In this document: positions 24,916 to 33,934 of the stretch, piece after piece
Layout of the letters: every line of letters starts with the position of its first letter
Numbering within the stretch: the stretch's first letter is position 1
Origin: Psychrobacter sp. DAB_AL43B
GTDB taxonomy: Bacteria > Pseudomonadota > Gammaproteobacteria > Pseudomonadales > Moraxellaceae
Reading direction: 5' to 3'
Assembly: GCF_900168255.1 (NCBI RefSeq)
Contig: NZ_LT799838.1
Coordinates: 372,001-436,000, forward strand
DNA length: 64,000 nucleotides
Made by a program: the position numbers and the translations under genes
Notes under the pieces: generated by a model
What the model saw: only the letters and a program-made list of their open reading frames with translations
What the model was told of the DNA's origin: nothing
The model's database searches: none

Positions 24916-26193
24916 TTATTCAATGACATCTTCAAACTTTGTCACTAGCAGCTGAGTGATTTTGAGATTATCGGTCGCGATAATCTCAAAACGATAATTG
25001 GCATACTCGACGCTGTCTGTTTTTTTAGGAATTTTACGTAGCATATACATCATAAAGCCGCTGATGGTTTCGTAATTTTGGCTATGCGGTAAATTGACCA
25101 TGCCCAATGAGCGAATCACATCTTCAATGGGTGTCATGCCATCAATCAGCCAAGAGTTGTCTGTGCGCTGGACAATCGGCTGCTCCTCTAAGGTTACCAG
25201 CTCGCCCATAACGATGCTCATCACATCTTTGAGGGTAATAACACCAACGACCAACGCGTACTCATTTACAATGACGGCAAAATCTGCACCCGTTGATTTA
25301 AACGTTTCAAGCACTTCAAATAACGATAAGGTATCGGGAATAAACAGGGCAGGTTTTAGCAACGCTTTGCCCGTTAGACAAACTTCTTGCTGCTCAAGTA
25401 CGGAAGCTAAAAAGCTGCGTGATTCTACATAACCAATGATATGTTCTAAATCATCGTCGTTACAGACCAAGAATTTATTATGCGGCTGCTTAATCATGAC
25501 CTCAACCACCTGTTCGGTACTGGCTTTGGTATCGAAATAAACAATATGTTCACGTGGATTCATCACTGAGGTGACGGTACGCTCCTGCATATCGAAGATG
25601 TTGGCTATTAGATGATGTTCTTGCTTTTTAAGTACGCCAGCTTCAGCACCCGCATCCATGACGGCATAAATGTCTTCTGGCGTCATATCGTCTTGACGTA
25701 CAGTTGAGATGCCCAACAACTCAAAGATGACGTTTGCTGCCCCATCAAATATCCAGATAACGGGTTTGAATATAAAAATCAATAGCATCATTGGTCGTAC
25801 GAGGCGTATAGCGATAGTCTCAGTGTTGGACATTGCCAGCCGTCTGGGCATCAAATCGGCGAGTAAAGAGAATAAGCTGGTAATCAAAACGAAGGATATA
25901 ACCGATGATGCTGCTTCATTATTAACCAAAAGCTGTAAGTATGGGCTAATTGCTGACTCACCCACGGCACCCGCTGAAATAGCGACTGCGTTTAAAACCA
26001 CTTGTACAACAGTGATAAAGCTACCAGGGTGCTCTTGCATTTTAAGGACGTCAAATGCTCGAACATCGCCTTCTTTTGCGATGATTTGCAGCTTAATTTT
26101 GCGCGCTGCTGCGATTGCAATCTCGGCAGCTGATACAAAGGCGCTTAAGGCAAGCAATAAAAGGAGAAAGATACTAGCGGTTAGCAAACTCAT
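24916..26193 (-). CDS. CorC/HlyC-type membrane protein with DUF21 and CBS pair
   Basis: A 425-residue protein of the CNNM/CorC family. An N-terminal DUF21 domain with four hydrophobic segments (SLLTASIFLLLLLAL, GSFITVVQVVLNAVAIS, VISFVLITSLFSLLADL and a segment before VFELLG) is followed by a cytoplasmic CBS pair (about 205-330, from MNPREHIVYFD) and a C-terminal CorC_HlyC domain (DNSWLIDGMTPIEDV to FEIIATDNLKI). Family members are implicated in Mg2+/Co2+ or Na+-linked transport; older annotations call them hemolysins without direct evidence. I chose the ATG at 26193, where the hydrophobic segment begins directly; the frame is open to 26247. It follows nadE on the same strand behind a terminator. 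Confidence 0.9.
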   Translation of the reverse strand: MSLLTASIFLLLLLALSAFVSAAEIAIAAARKIKLQIIAKEGDVRAFDVLKMQEHPGSFITVVQVVLNAVAISAGAVGESAISPYLQLLVNNEAASSVISFVLITSLFSLLADLMPRRLAMSNTETIAIRLVRPMMLLIFIFKPVIWIFDGAANVIFELLGISTVRQDDMTPEDIYAVMDAGAEAGVLKKQEHHLIANIFDMQERTVTSVMNPREHIVYFDTKASTEQVVEVMIKQPHNKFLVCNDDDLEHIIGYVESRSFLASVLEQQEVCLTGKALLKPALFIPDTLSLFEVLETFKSTGADFAVIVNEYALVVGVITLKDVMSIVMGELVTLEEQPIVQRTDNSWLIDGMTPIEDVIRSLGMVNLPHSQNYETISGFMMYMLRKIPKKTDSVEYANYRFEIIATDNLKITQLLVTKFEDVIE

Positions 26194-26312
26194 GAAGTAC
26201 TCGGATAGAAATAGATAGGATAGATTAGGATAGATAAGGCAGATCAATTGAAAATAATGGTTGGAAGGTTTTAAAACAAAAGAATTTTTATGTTGAGAAG
26301 TTATTTATGCAC

Positions 26313-26344
26313 AAAAACTAAAAAAGCTGGGCAAGCACCCAGCT
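26313..26344 (-). terminator. Terminator after nadE
   Basis: AGCTGGG/CCCAGCT stem (26325-26331 with 26338-26344), followed on the minus strand by a T-rich run. Confidence 0.85.
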
Positions 26345-26445
26345 AATGATAAAACAGTTTGATTATATTATATAAAAACTTAAATTTATCAAACCATTAA
26401 AAAAGCTCTCTAAAAGGTTGTTGATGATAAATTTAGCTTCAAGGC

Positions 26446-28149
26446 TTAGCCTTTTATTGACCACTTATTGACCAGCGGATAACGGCGCTCACGACCAAAA
26501 GCTTTATGACTAATCTTGGTGCCAATCGGTGCTTGTGAGCGTTTATATTCGCTACCATCGACCATCTGGATAACCTTAGCGACCAAATCAGCATCGAAGC
26601 CTTTATCCACAATATCTTGATAACCCATATCTTCATCGATATATGACATTAAGATACCGTCTAGCACATCATAATCAGGCAAGCTGTCTTGGTCTTTTTG
26701 ATCAGGGCGCAGCTCAGCGGATGGCGGACGAGTAATGACGCGCTCAGGAATAACAGGCGTGTCCTCTAAACGATTGCGATAGCTGGCTAATTTATAAACT
26801 TGTGACTTATACACGTCTTTTAAGACGTCAAAGCCGCCAGCCATATCACCATATAAGGTTGAGTAGCCAACGGCTAGCTCTGATTTATTGCCAGTCGTGA
26901 TAACCAAATGACCAAATTTGTTGGATAGCGCCATTAGTACGACACCGCGCGCGCGTGCTTGGATGTTTTCTTCCGTGGTATCAGCAGGCGACTTGTTAAA
27001 CAGTGGCGCAAGGGTATGACGGATCCCTTCGACCGCATCGAAAATAGGGCAAACGGTATAAGAGACATTTAAGCGTCGTGCTTGTGCTTGCGCGTCTTCT
27101 AGACTGATTTGTGAGGTATATTCGTACGGCATCATGACCGCGTAAACCTTATCAGCGCCCAATGCATCGACAGCGATACATAATGTTAAAGCTGAATCAA
27201 TGCCGCCCGATAAGCCAATGATGATGCCAGTAAATCCTGAAAGATTGACATAATCACGCAAACCGACGACCAAAGCTTGATACATCTCTGATTCACGGCT
27301 CAATGACAATGGTGCTTTGGTTTGTGTATCGAATTTTGCTGTCTTCACATCATAGGTTGCCAGCAGCAATTGATTCATAAAGCGTGAGGCTTCATGCGCG
27401 ACACTACCGTCTGCTTGAATCGCCATAGAACCACCGTCAAATACCAAATCATCTTGACCGCCCACGGCATTGAGATAAATAATCGGTAAGTTATTTTCGC
27501 GGCTACGTTTGGCGAGCATCGTTTTACGATTGTCTTGTTTTTCAATCTCAAACGGTGAGGCGTTTAAGCTCACAATAAGATCAGCGCCTTGCTTTTTAAG
27601 CTCCGCAATAGGACCTTTTTCCCATAAATCTTCACAGATAAGCAGACCAATGGTCATGCCTTTATAGTCAAATAAGACTTGATTGCGACCTTTGTCAAAG
27701 TAACGGCGCTCATCAAACACGCCATAGTTTGGCAAGATTTGTTTATGATAAAAACCTTTTTGATGACCGTTATGTAAAATAGCTGCCGAGTTAAACGTTC
27801 CATGATGATCGACATGCGGATAGCCAACAATCATCACGATATCATCGATATCACTTAGTGACGATAACGCGCTTTTGATACGACCTGATAAGCTTGGGCG
27901 TAATAGTAAATCTTGCGGCGGATAGCCTAATAGTCCTAGCTCCGGAAAGATAATTACATCGGCACCTTGCTCGCGTGCCTGTAGCGCTAATGTACGCATT
28001 TTTTCGGCATTGGCTTTGATATCGCCCACTAAAAAGTGTGATTGTGCTAAAGCAAAAGTAACGCTATCTTTTGGTTTAGAAGCCTTGTTGGCTACATTAG
28101 AAGAAGTAAGGTTGGGGTTGTCAGAGTCTTTTGTCGTGTCTTTTGACAT
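26446..28149 (-). CDS. nadE: Glutamine-dependent NAD+ synthetase
   Basis: A 567-residue two-domain enzyme making NAD+ from deamido-NAD, ATP and glutamine. The N-terminal nitrilase-type glutaminase has the Glu-Lys-Cys triad at Glu70 (FPELGLLGYP), Lys136 (HKQILPNYG) and Cys172 (ICEDLWE). The C-terminal synthetase has the PP-loop SGGIDSALT from residue 314 and the NKSELAVGYSTLYGDMAGG motif. I chose the ATG at 28149, with AGGA 9 bases upstream, rather than the upstream open frame reaching 28263. The first 28 residues are a disordered Ser/Thr/Lys/Asn-rich leader. Confidence 0.96.
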   Translation of the reverse strand: MSKDTTKDSDNPNLTSSNVANKASKPKDSVTFALAQSHFLVGDIKANAEKMRTLALQAREQGADVIIFPELGLLGYPPQDLLLRPSLSGRIKSALSSLSDIDDIVMIVGYPHVDHHGTFNSAAILHNGHQKGFYHKQILPNYGVFDERRYFDKGRNQVLFDYKGMTIGLLICEDLWEKGPIAELKKQGADLIVSLNASPFEIEKQDNRKTMLAKRSRENNLPIIYLNAVGGQDDLVFDGGSMAIQADGSVAHEASRFMNQLLLATYDVKTAKFDTQTKAPLSLSRESEMYQALVVGLRDYVNLSGFTGIIIGLSGGIDSALTLCIAVDALGADKVYAVMMPYEYTSQISLEDAQAQARRLNVSYTVCPIFDAVEGIRHTLAPLFNKSPADTTEENIQARARGVVLMALSNKFGHLVITTGNKSELAVGYSTLYGDMAGGFDVLKDVYKSQVYKLASYRNRLEDTPVIPERVITRPPSAELRPDQKDQDSLPDYDVLDGILMSYIDEDMGYQDIVDKGFDADLVAKVIQMVDGSEYKRSQAPIGTKISHKAFGRERRYPLVNKWSIKG

Positions 28150-28917
28150 TGTTATTGTTCCTATCAATAGGTTGTTTAAATTTGTTGAATCCGTCTTGGT
28201 TTCAAATAAAACCAAATCAAAGTATTTTTCCGAAATCGACGCAAAATATGAATTTTCAATCATTCACTCAAAATACGATGCTTTAATATTGAATCGATAT
28301 AATGAGTGCAACGCTTGTATAGGCATGAATGTCATGCTTATTTGTAATACCAACATAGGTAGCGCTGCTCTGAAAGTTAGATATTACTATCGTCTAGAGT
28401 AGGCTAACCAACGAGGATTGTGAGAAATAATTTTAAAAATGCTAAAGGCTTATTAAGATAAAAATAAATAAAGCCAAGCCAACGTAGCGGCATTTAAAAG
28501 TTTAAATTAATTGCTTTAGTATAACATCAATTGCCGCTACTAATAGAACCGGCCAGTGATTTAGCTGGCTAGATATCGGATCTAAAAACGACTAAAAAAG
28601 CAATGGCTGGCTAGGCTTTTGGTCAGATAATGCTATTTTACGATTATTGATAGTTAACCTCTTTAGAGGTAGAGGCGACATAAAGAAAGTTGTAAGTAAA
28701 GATTACAACATAGCCTTATTTATTTGGGCTATTTTGTTGCATACTATGATAGTAAATCAACTACATTCGAAGCAAAAATTTACCCGAACCTGTACTATTT
28801 AAAACTTTCGCTAATGGATAAAAATTACGGACCTCGTCGGTAATTGATGTGACCCATTTATAAGCTTTACAGTAGAGCCATATTAGGTTGCTGCTGTCCG
28901 CCCTTGGTTTATACAAT
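28150..28917. other. Gene-free divergent region nadE / AI-2E transporter
   Basis: About 770 bp, AT-rich, with no credible ORF. It contains a perfect 9-bp inverted repeat, GTAGCGGCA at 28484-28492 and TGCCGCTAC at 28532-28540, separated by 39 bases. A smaller GCCAG/CTGGC pair lies to its right. Promoters of both flanking genes must lie here. Confidence 0.5.
28484..28540. repeat. 9-bp perfect inverted repeat in gene-free region
   Basis: GTAGCGGCA (28484-28492) and TGCCGCTAC (28532-28540) with a 39-base AT-rich spacer. It could be a hairpin in a leader or an operator; no poly-T follows. Confidence 0.5.
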
Positions 28918-30060
28918 ATGATTGAAAACTGGACAAAAGAATTTATTATTCAGCGCTTGCTGGCGATTACCTTATTAATCGTGCTGTTCGTGTTGTGTTT
29001 CCAAGTCGTACAGTTTTTTATTGTACCGGCATTGTGGGCGGCGATTTTGGCATATGTCACCTTTCCTATCTATAATTTTTTTCATCAAAGAGTCAGATTT
29101 AGTTCAAATTTGAGCGCGGCTATTATGACCGTAAGCATCTCTTTAATGATAGGTGTGCCTTTGGTGGTCGGTATATTCATCTTGCAGCAAGAAGCGTTAA
29201 GCCTAATTAGCAATTTAATCTATCGTATTAAAGTAGGGTATTTGGATGTGCCTGACTCTATCAAAGACTTGCCATTTATAGGGCAGCAAGTCAAAGACAT
29301 CCTATGGAGAATCAATAAAAATCCCGATGGGACGCTAGAGGCCTTTCGTCTTTGGGTGCAGTCACATTTATACTATGGCAAAGTCGCGTTTGATGTGGTG
29401 TTTGGTGGTTTTGCTAAGCTTGGTATGGCACTTATGACGATATTTTTCTTTTACCGTGATGGTACCAGCTTGATTCGACAAATCCGCCAAGCATTACGTA
29501 ATATTATCGGTAATCGTATCGATGGTTATATTGACTCTGTTGGTACGACTACGCGTGCGGTAGTCTATGGTATTGGTCTGACTGCATTGGCTCAGGCAAT
29601 GCTAGCTGGTATAGGCTATTATTTTGCGGGTGCACCAAGTCCTATTTTGCTGACGATATTGACTTTTATCATCGCCTTAATCCCATTTGGCACACCATTC
29701 GTTTGGGGCGGCGTATCGATTTTTCTGCTTAGCCAAGGACATACCGTTGAAGGTATTGGCTTGGCGCTATGGGGCATCCTAGTGATTAGCTGGGTTGATA
29801 ACCTCATCCGTCCTATCGTCATTAGTGGTGCCACCAAAATTCCTTTTATCATTATCTTTATTGGTGTACTGGGCGGCTTGACAGCTTTTGGCTTTGTGGG
29901 TTTATTCATTGGTCCTGTGGTGTTAGCAATCGGTCTTGCCGTATGGCGTGAATGGATATCGCAGCATAAGAATGAGTTGTTTGCTCAGCAAGAAGTGATG
30001 TTAGCTGATGGTCAAAATCTACTCAAAACTAATGAACAGAATCAAAAAACAGCTGACTAA
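28918..30060 (+). CDS. AI-2E family (PerM/YdiK-type) membrane transporter
   Basis: About 380 residues with 7-8 membrane segments in the PF01594 pattern. A paired hydrophobic N-terminal segment (ITLLIVLFVLCFQVVQFFIVPALWAAILAYVTFP with breaks) is followed by a long periplasmic or amphipathic region, then four or five helices. The signature ALIPFGTPFVWGGVSIFLL and the terminal FGFVGLFIGPVVLAI are clear. Family members export AI-2-like or other small molecules, or act as Na+/H+ antiporters; substrate unknown here. I prefer the ATG at 28918; the frame also opens with TTG at 28888. Neither has a strong Shine-Dalgarno. Confidence 0.9.
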   Translation: MIENWTKEFIIQRLLAITLLIVLFVLCFQVVQFFIVPALWAAILAYVTFPIYNFFHQRVRFSSNLSAAIMTVSISLMIGVPLVVGIFILQQEALSLISNLIYRIKVGYLDVPDSIKDLPFIGQQVKDILWRINKNPDGTLEAFRLWVQSHLYYGKVAFDVVFGGFAKLGMALMTIFFFYRDGTSLIRQIRQALRNIIGNRIDGYIDSVGTTTRAVVYGIGLTALAQAMLAGIGYYFAGAPSPILLTILTFIIALIPFGTPFVWGGVSIFLLSQGHTVEGIGLALWGILVISWVDNLIRPIVISGATKIPFIIIFIGVLGGLTAFGFVGLFIGPVVLAIGLAVWREWISQHKNELFAQQEVMLADGQNLLKTNEQNQKTAD

Positions 30061-30190
30061 CAATGACGTAATAAACGATCAGTTAGAATATTGCTTTTAA
30101 TAAATAAATTACCAGTAAATATAGATGATATAAAAAAGCCTATATCAATAGAAAGGCTTACCACTATTAAATGAAACGGTTGTGAATACT

Positions 30191-31327
30191 ATGGAAAACA
30201 GGGTAGATACTATTAAAAATATCACGATTGTGGCTGATAGTAATATCGCAAACCTTGATGATTTTTTTAATGCTTCGACACTTGGACAGGATGCTGAGCG
30301 GCAGGTGAAGGTAATTCGTGTTGTTGGACGTGACATCAATGCGGAATTGTTGGCAGAATATCAGCCAGATGTGTTGTTGATACGCTCTGTGACCCCAGTA
30401 GGGGAGGCATTATTAGCTGATAATCATAGTGTGAAGTTTGTCGGTTCTGCGACTATCGGTACCGATCATGTTGATCAAGATTATTTGGCGACACGCAACA
30501 TCACTTTTGCCAATGCTGCTGGTTGTAGCAAGCATTCAGTCGCGCAATATGTATTGAGCGCGATCTTAACCTTGCGTCCGCAGTATTGGGCGCAATCCAT
30601 GCCGCCATTAACATTGGGTATCATCGGGCTTGGTAATATTGGTAGCACGCTTGCTCAGTATGCCAGTGATTTGGGCTGGCGAGTATTGGGTTATGATCCA
30701 TTGTTAGCGACGTCCGATATCAACAACGCCAGCCTTGAGCAGGTGTTGAGCCAAAGTGACGTGGTTAGTTTGCATGTGCCTTTAACAGATAAAAAAGGTG
30801 AGGATAAAGCCAGCAACGGCAGCGATTATCCAACGCACCATCTCATCAATGCAAAATCTTTGGCAATGATGTCGCCGCATACCATGCTGATTAATAGTGC
30901 ACGCGGACCGGTAATTGATGCAAGTGACCTTGTAGCGGATATCGATCATACTGGGCGGCAAGTGGTGCTTGATGTGTTTGAATACGAGCCGCAGGTGTCT
31001 GAGGCTTTATTATCTAAGCTTGCGATTGCCACACCGCATATCGCAGGTTATACAGTTGAAGGTAAGCTGCGCGGCACGCAAATCATTTATGATGCCCTAT
31101 GTGAAAAATTAGCAGTAATACCCACTCAATCTATGCATGATTTATTACCGCTCAATATGTTCTTATGGTCTGAGCTCAAGGCGCATCCAGATAGACTGAT
31201 AAAATTTTATGACATTAGGCAAGATGATGCTTCATTAAGAAATAAAGTAGCTGATGGGCAAGTAAATGGCGCTGACTTTGATCAATTGCGCCGTGACTAT
31301 CACTTACGCCGTGAATGGCAATCTTAA
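30191..31327 (+). CDS. pdxB: Erythronate-4-phosphate dehydrogenase
   Basis: About 378 residues. It oxidizes 4-phosphoerythronate in DXP-dependent pyridoxal phosphate synthesis. D-2-hydroxyacid dehydrogenase fold: GSATIGTDHVD, NRossmann GIIGLGNIGS, the SLHVPLT loop, SARGPVID with the catalytic Arg region, and the PHIAGYTVEGKLRGT motif with the active His, characteristic of PdxB. A C-terminal dimerization domain follows. Start is ATG 30191 or GTG 30182, both with poor ribosome sites. An insert of about 10 polar residues (KKGEDKASNGSD) follows SLHVPLT. The epmA gene follows 60 bases downstream. Confidence 0.95.
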   Translation: MENRVDTIKNITIVADSNIANLDDFFNASTLGQDAERQVKVIRVVGRDINAELLAEYQPDVLLIRSVTPVGEALLADNHSVKFVGSATIGTDHVDQDYLATRNITFANAAGCSKHSVAQYVLSAILTLRPQYWAQSMPPLTLGIIGLGNIGSTLAQYASDLGWRVLGYDPLLATSDINNASLEQVLSQSDVVSLHVPLTDKKGEDKASNGSDYPTHHLINAKSLAMMSPHTMLINSARGPVIDASDLVADIDHTGRQVVLDVFEYEPQVSEALLSKLAIATPHIAGYTVEGKLRGTQIIYDALCEKLAVIPTQSMHDLLPLNMFLWSELKAHPDRLIKFYDIRQDDASLRNKVADGQVNGADFDQLRRDYHLRREWQS

Positions 31328-31387
31328 AAGTTAAGTATCATCATTTAAACCCCTGTTTTTAGGATTCATGAGGCACAGTAGATAGTA

Positions 31388-32416
31388 ATGAGCCAAGCAA
31401 TTAATCAGCCTTTCTCTGAACCCAGCTATGCCCCAACCATGACCTTGGCGATGGCGCAGCAGCGGGCGCAATTCATAAACGCTATCCGTCAGTTTTTTAC
31501 CAATCGGCAAGTGCTAGAAGTGCAGACGCCGCTCCTATCGCAAGCAGGTAATACCGATACCTTTTTGCAGTCAGTTGCGGCGCAAGTCACCTATCAAGAT
31601 AAACCTTGTACTTATTATCTTCACACCTCGCCTGAATTTGCCATGAAGCGTTTACTGGCCAGTTGGCAAGTACCTATTTATCAGATTTGTCCCGTTTTTC
31701 GCGATAACGAGATAGGCATACGGCACAATATTGAATTCACTATGCTTGAATGGTATCAGCCGAGTTATAGCTTAGATGATATGGCCGCTGAACTTAGTGA
31801 ATTGTTAGAGACGCTTTATGGTCATTCGGTGGTGATGAATCATTATCGTTACGTTGATGCCTTTATGGACTTTGTTGGTATTCATCCGCTGACAGCTAGT
31901 CTAGCTGCACTGCAAGCGGTGGCAGAAGACAAGGGTTTGTTAGGTTTTGATTTTAATAATGCGGAAAGCTGCGCAAATGATAGCGAACAAGACCGTCGCC
32001 AAAGCTGGTTGGATTTACTATTTAGCCATGCGGTCGAGCCGAATCTGGGTCACGACTTGCCGACGTTGATTATCGAATATCCGCCAGCGACGGCTGCACT
32101 AGCAAAGACGGCTTTTGACAAAGACGGTAATAAAATTGCCGAGCGTTTTGAGCTCTATATCAATGGCATTGAGATTGCCAATGCCTATGACGAGCTGGCA
32201 GATGGACAAGCGTTAAGAAAGCGTTTTGAGCAGGACAATGAATTGCGTCAGCGCCACGATTTACCACAAATGCCTATCGATGAGCATCTATTAGCCGCGT
32301 CTGATGACTTGATACCTTGTAGCGGTATTGCGGTTGGTATAGATAGATTGTTCATGGTTATAACAGGTGCAAAGAGCTTAGAAAAGGTGATTCCGTTTCC
32401 TAGCGGCTTAGCTTAG
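31388..32416 (+). CDS. epmA: EF-P beta-lysyl ligase EpmA (GenX/PoxA/YjeA)
   Basis: A 342-residue class II lysyl-tRNA synthetase-like enzyme without the anticodon domain. It attaches beta-lysine to elongation factor P, relieving ribosome stalling at polyproline. Class II motifs are present: motif 1 around VLEVQTPLLSQAGN, motif 2 PVFRDNEIGIRHNIEFTMLEWYQP, and motif 3 GIAVGIDRLFMVI. Length fits EpmA rather than LysS. It is 60 bases after pdxB on the same strand. The partner epmB is not in this window. Confidence 0.95.
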   Translation: MSQAINQPFSEPSYAPTMTLAMAQQRAQFINAIRQFFTNRQVLEVQTPLLSQAGNTDTFLQSVAAQVTYQDKPCTYYLHTSPEFAMKRLLASWQVPIYQICPVFRDNEIGIRHNIEFTMLEWYQPSYSLDDMAAELSELLETLYGHSVVMNHYRYVDAFMDFVGIHPLTASLAALQAVAEDKGLLGFDFNNAESCANDSEQDRRQSWLDLLFSHAVEPNLGHDLPTLIIEYPPATAALAKTAFDKDGNKIAERFELYINGIEIANAYDELADGQALRKRFEQDNELRQRHDLPQMPIDEHLLAASDDLIPCSGIAVGIDRLFMVITGAKSLEKVIPFPSGLA

Positions 32417-32445
32417 TCGCTTATTTGATAGTCTATGATAAAACT

Positions 32446-32481
32446 AAAGCGAGTAAGCCGAAATGCTTACTCGCTTTTTTT
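32446..32481. terminator. Bidirectional terminator after epmA
   Basis: A 13-bp perfect stem (32446-32458 with 32465-32477) with T7 on the right. It serves epmA and can also serve the opposing NAD(P)-binding gene. Confidence 0.92.
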
Positions 32482-32508
32482 CTTTAACCCTTATGAAGAT
32501 TGGCTTTA

Positions 32509-33147
32509 TTATAATTTTGCGACAGCCTCATCAATGGCCGTCTCACCATTTTGCATACTAAATACTTTCTTAATGGTGTTATCGCTATTTAATACAGCAG
32601 CTAGCGTGGTGGCAACATCTTCAATCGAGTTTTCACCGGCTTCATCATCATTGATGGTGATTTTGCCAGTAGATGCGCGTTCTTTTAACGCCCCTGCTTG
32701 GACGATGGTGTAGTCAAGGCTGCTATTATTGACCAACCACTGATCAGCATAGTGCTTACAGATATAGTATTCTTTTAAATCAGCAATATCCGGGTTGTTC
32801 CATTTGCTGGTATCTAATGAAAAGACTGTGCTTAGCATAATGTAGCGCTTGATACCTTTATCTTGGACTGCTTGCATGGTTTTAACCGCACCATGTAAGT
32901 CAACCTCTAAGACATCCTTACCGCCAGAACCGGCGACAAAATACACAGCATCGATATCTTTATCAATTTGGCTTTGAATAGCGTCTTTTTCGGCGGTGAT
33001 GTCTAAATCTAACTGGCTATAATTATCGTCATCAAATAATTTTTCTTCCTGACGGGTAGTACCGATGACTTGATGATCATCTGCTAATAATTGCTTAACC
33101 AAATCAGACCCTACACGACCACTTGCGCCAATCACTAAAATATTCAT
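32509..33147 (-). CDS. NAD(P)-binding atypical short-chain dehydrogenase (SDR-a5-like)
   Basis: A 212-residue single-domain Rossmann protein starting directly with the dinucleotide motif VIGASGRVGSDLV. It continues with DLD, YFVAGSGG and YIMLSTVFSLDTSKWN, where the catalytic Ser region and a YYICKHYADQ segment give an atypical YxxxK. Relatives are annotated as NAD(P)H-binding or NmrA/SDR-a5 proteins; substrate unknown. I chose the ATG at 33147, with AGGA 6 bases upstream, over the open frame to 33210. It stands alone between the epmA terminator and repeat copy C. Confidence 0.88.
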   Translation of the reverse strand: MNILVIGASGRVGSDLVKQLLADDHQVIGTTRQEEKLFDDDNYSQLDLDITAEKDAIQSQIDKDIDAVYFVAGSGGKDVLEVDLHGAVKTMQAVQDKGIKRYIMLSTVFSLDTSKWNNPDIADLKEYYICKHYADQWLVNNSSLDYTIVQAGALKERASTGKITINDDEAGENSIEDVATTLAAVLNSDNTIKKVFSMQNGETAIDEAVAKL

Positions 33148-33484
33148 AATCATTCCTATTGTTGTATGTGTTCGCTTTATAGTATAAAACTGAAAATAGC
33201 GTAACAACAATAACTGGTATGCTCCGTTATGATGCGTGCAGATTGCATAGTGTTTGGTTATAGAATGTATAGCGTTTGCAAGGAAGCCCAGAGTGTATAG
33301 TCAGGTTAAAATGAAAGAAATACGTTTATAACAACGTGCTACTGCTATTTTTTTTGCTTGCTGTTCGCAGGCGTGACAGAGGCTACAAAAAATTCATACC
33401 AGTAACACTGTACCTTTTGTAAATTTTCTCAACTATTTAAGAAAATATAGAAAAGTTAAGCTGCAAAATTAGTGGCTATAAAAA
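33148..33484. other. Spacer containing dispersed repeat copy C
   Basis: 337 bp between two minus-strand genes, holding the promoter of the NAD(P)-binding gene and repeat copy C (33333-33413), which may terminate the purE-purK-yaiI transcript. Confidence 0.55.
33333..33413 (-). repeat. Dispersed imperfect palindrome, copy C
   Basis: In reverse complement: TACAGTGTTACTGGTATGAA, then TTTTTTGTAGCCTCTGTCACG, then CAGCAAGCAA, closing with GCAGTAGCACG. Same orientation as copy A; the centre resembles copy B. Confidence 0.8.
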
Positions 33485-33934
33485 CTAACGAACCAAACGA
33501 TTGAGACCATCAGCAAAAGCTTTTTTATCACGGTCGCCATAAGGTTTTTGCCCGCTCATTTCTTGCAGCTCAAGCACGCCGGTACCGCGCATGGTGTCCA
33601 TAAAATCACGCATATTGAGCTTTTGCTTAATATTGTTTTTATCATAGACCATACCACGGGTCGTCAAGACCATGCCGCCTTTGTCTAAAATATCATTGGC
33701 CAAAGGAATGTCGCTGGTGATAGCGAGGTCGCCTGGTTGTATTTGTTCGACGATATAGTCATCGGCTTTATCAAAGCCAGACGGCACCACTGTCATGACG
33801 AGCAGTGGTGACTTACGCAGCTTAATCGGCTGATTGGCGACGAATATCGCCATCGTTTGCGTGCGCTCAGCGGTTTTGATGATCAAGTCTTTGGCAATTA
33901 ATGGCACCGAGTCGGCATCTACCCAAATCTGCAT
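33485..33934 (-). CDS. YaiI/YqxD family protein (UPF0178, DUF188)
   Basis: A 149-residue protein with the family opening MQIWVDADSVPLIAKDLII, the ITSDIPLANDILDKGG core motif and a VLTTRGMVYD segment, a PIN-like nuclease fold by structure prediction in the family. No function is established. The start codon overlaps the purK stop (TAATG, one shared base), so it is translationally coupled to purK; this linkage is the only functional hint. Confidence 0.93.
   Translation of the reverse strand: MQIWVDADSVPLIAKDLIIKTAERTQTMAIFVANQPIKLRKSPLLVMTVVPSGFDKADDYIVEQIQPGDLAITSDIPLANDILDKGGMVLTTRGMVYDKNNIKQKLNMRDFMDTMRGTGVLELQEMSGQKPYGDRDKKAFADGLNRLVR

Noticed and set aside
25709-26218. 169-codon plus-strand ORF opposite the CorC/HlyC-type gene
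   Set aside because: It mirrors the hydrophobic DUF21 region in another frame and has no family resemblance.
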